Positions 12,746 through 13,792 of a stretch of DNA of 13,792 bases are shown in pieces. How positions within the stretch are numbered: the stretch's first letter is position 1; each line of letters opens with the position of its first letter. Both the position numbers and the translations under genes were made by a program. The DNA comes from SAR116 cluster bacterium (GTDB lineage Bacteria > Pseudomonadota > Alphaproteobacteria > Puniceispirillales > Puniceispirillaceae), in contig SHBC01000019.1 in assembly GCA_004213025.1 (NCBI GenBank), positions 1 to 13,792 on the forward strand, in the 5' to 3' direction. Below the pieces are notes generated by a model that saw nothing but the letters and a program-made list of their open reading frames with translations, had not been told where the DNA came from and did not search any database.

Positions 12746-13792
12746 ATGATCCCCTTCATCGACCTTGCCAGCCAGCAGGCCCGCATCCGCGAGCGGATCG
12801 ACCATAATCTGGCCACCGTGCTTGATCATGGCGCCTATATCATGGGGCCTGAGGTGCTGGCCATCGAGGCGCGGCTGGCACAAAGCGCCGGCACAAAACA
12901 TTGCATCAGCTGTTCATCCGGCACCGACGCCCTGATCCTGGCGCTGCTGGCCCAGGGCCTGCGCCCGGGCCAGGGTGTGATCGTCCCCTCCTTCACATTT
13001 GCCGCCAGCGCCGAGGTGATGCCCGTGCTTGGCGCCGTGCCGGTCTTCGCCGAAATCGACCCGCAGACCTTCAATCTTGACCCGGCCGGCCTTGCCGCGG
13101 CGATGACAGCTGCCAGCGCCGCCGGGGTTGAAATTGTCGGGATCATCGGCGTCGGGCTGTTTGGCCAGCCTGCCGATTACACCGCCATCGGGGCGTTCGC
13201 CGCCGCAAACGGCTTGTGGGTGATCGATGATGCCGCGCAGAGTTTCGGTGCCAGCTGGGACGGCGTGCCGGTTGGCCAGCTTGCCGATCTGACCTGCACC
13301 AGCTTTTTTCCGGCCAAGCCGCTTGGCTGTTATGGCGATGGCGGCGCTGTCTTCACCGATGATGACGACAAGGCGGAAATCATGCGGTCATGCCGGATCC
13401 ATGGCATGGGCCGGACCCGCTATGAGAATATCCGCATCGGCATGACGGCGCGGCTGGATACGATGCAGGCCGCCGTGCTTGATGCCAAGCTGGACATTTT
13501 CGAGGACGAACTGGCCCGCCGCCAGCAGGTTGCCGAGCGGTACGCGGCGATGCTTGGCAATCTTGTCGAAACGCCCCGGCTTGCCGCGGCGGCGACATCA
13601 AGCTGGGCGCAATATACCATCAAGCTTCCCGAAGGTGCCGATCGTGACCATGTCGCCACCGTGATGCGGGCGCATGACGTGCCGACGGCCGTCTATTACC
13701 CGGTGCCGATGCATCAACAGCCTCCCTACCGGAATTTTCCCGTTGCCGATGGCGGCCTTGATGTGACATCGGACCTCTGCGCCCGGGTTCTG
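12746..13792 (+). CDS. DegT/DnrJ/EryC1-family nucleotide-sugar aminotransferase (WbpE/GnnB-like; cut by window edge)
   Basis: This PLP enzyme probably transaminates the 3-keto sugar made by the preceding dehydrogenase, giving a 3-amino-3-deoxy sugar nucleotide for LPS, capsule or lipid A. The 349 visible residues include MIPFIDLASQQ, CSSGTDALILAL (phosphate-binding, about 56-67), PSFTFAASAE (81-90), VIDDAAQSFGA (Asp162 and Gln165 around the cofactor), the Schiff-base Lys191 in TSFFPAKPLGCYGDGGA, RIHGMGRTRYEN near 211 and the C-terminal TAVYYPVPMHQQPPY. That last motif is typical of the WbpE/WlbC/GnnB group. AAGG lies seven bases before the ATG, and the upstream stop is 3 bp away. By comparison with the family, only a few tens of residues should be missing. 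The exact sugar cannot be fixed from this sequence. Confidence 0.92.
   Translation, partial: MIPFIDLASQQARIRERIDHNLATVLDHGAYIMGPEVLAIEARLAQSAGTKHCISCSSGTDALILALLAQGLRPGQGVIVPSFTFAASAEVMPVLGAVPVFAEIDPQTFNLDPAGLAAAMTAASAAGVEIVGIIGVGLFGQPADYTAIGAFAAANGLWVIDDAAQSFGASWDGVPVGQLADLTCTSFFPAKPLGCYGDGGAVFTDDDDKAEIMRSCRIHGMGRTRYENIRIGMTARLDTMQAAVLDAKLDIFEDELARRQQVAERYAAMLGNLVETPRLAAAATSSWAQYTIKLPEGADRDHVATVMRAHDVPTAVYYPVPMHQQPPYRNFPVADGGLDVTSDLCARVL

Noticed and set aside
1..13792. Mobile element, prophage, defence island, CRISPR or biosynthetic cluster
   Set aside because: No transposase, integrase, terminal inverted repeats, spaced repeat array, toxin or nuclease-defence gene is visible. The genes are housekeeping families with similar base composition throughout.

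Overview
The window looks like ordinary chromosomal DNA from a GC-rich alphaproteobacterium. The grounds are the alphaproteobacterial form of the Trm112-like protein (only one cysteine), a free-standing ProXp-ala deacylase, a CGPC-type CnoX, a UbiH/UbiL-type hydroxylase and tight short-overlap operons. The order cannot be settled from this sequence. I see no tRNA, rRNA, insertion sequence, phage gene, toxin-antitoxin pair or CRISPR array.

Layout. (1) Positions 1-6453, all leftward, read as one probable operon in the order dapC, ftsK, lolA, xthA, dapF, mtaB. It joins two steps of diaminopimelate/lysine synthesis (DapC, DapF) with the division DNA translocase FtsK, the periplasmic lipoprotein carrier LolA, the repair nuclease ExoIII and a tRNA methylthiotransferase cut by the left edge. 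(2) Positions 6454-6696 are a divergent intergenic region with short direct repeats. (3) Positions 6697-8590, rightward: a GmhB-type heptose bisphosphate phosphatase overlapping a UbiH-family FAD monooxygenase. (4) A convergent 55-bp gap with a possible hairpin terminator. (5) Positions 8646-10814, leftward: cnoX, a stand-alone LON-domain protein, a Trm112-like protein and a DUF971 protein, the last three overlapping end to end. (6) Positions 10937-11455, leftward: ProXp-ala, a trans-editing deacylase for mischarged tRNA-Pro. (7) A second divergent intergenic region. (8) Positions 11714 to the right edge, rightward: a Gfo/Idh/MocA dehydrogenase 3 bp from a DegT/DnrJ/EryC1 aminotransferase cut by the edge. 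This pair is the usual set for making a 3-amino-3-deoxy nucleotide sugar for LPS, capsule or lipid A.

How they fit together. Much of the window serves the cell envelope: DAP for peptidoglycan, FtsK at the septum, LolA for lipoproteins, GmhB for LPS heptose and the sugar pair for surface glycan. A second theme is quality control: CnoX, the LON-domain protein and ProXp-ala.

I did not find a convincing undescribed system. The most unusual direct observation is a run of short tandem duplications (11-16 bp units) between about 6660 and 7460. These lie upstream of gmhB, in its N-terminal extension, across the gmhB/ubi junction and inside the ubi gene. A further one sits at the 3' end of the Gfo/Idh gene. 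GmhB also carries glutamine in place of the usual glycine of its first HAD motif.
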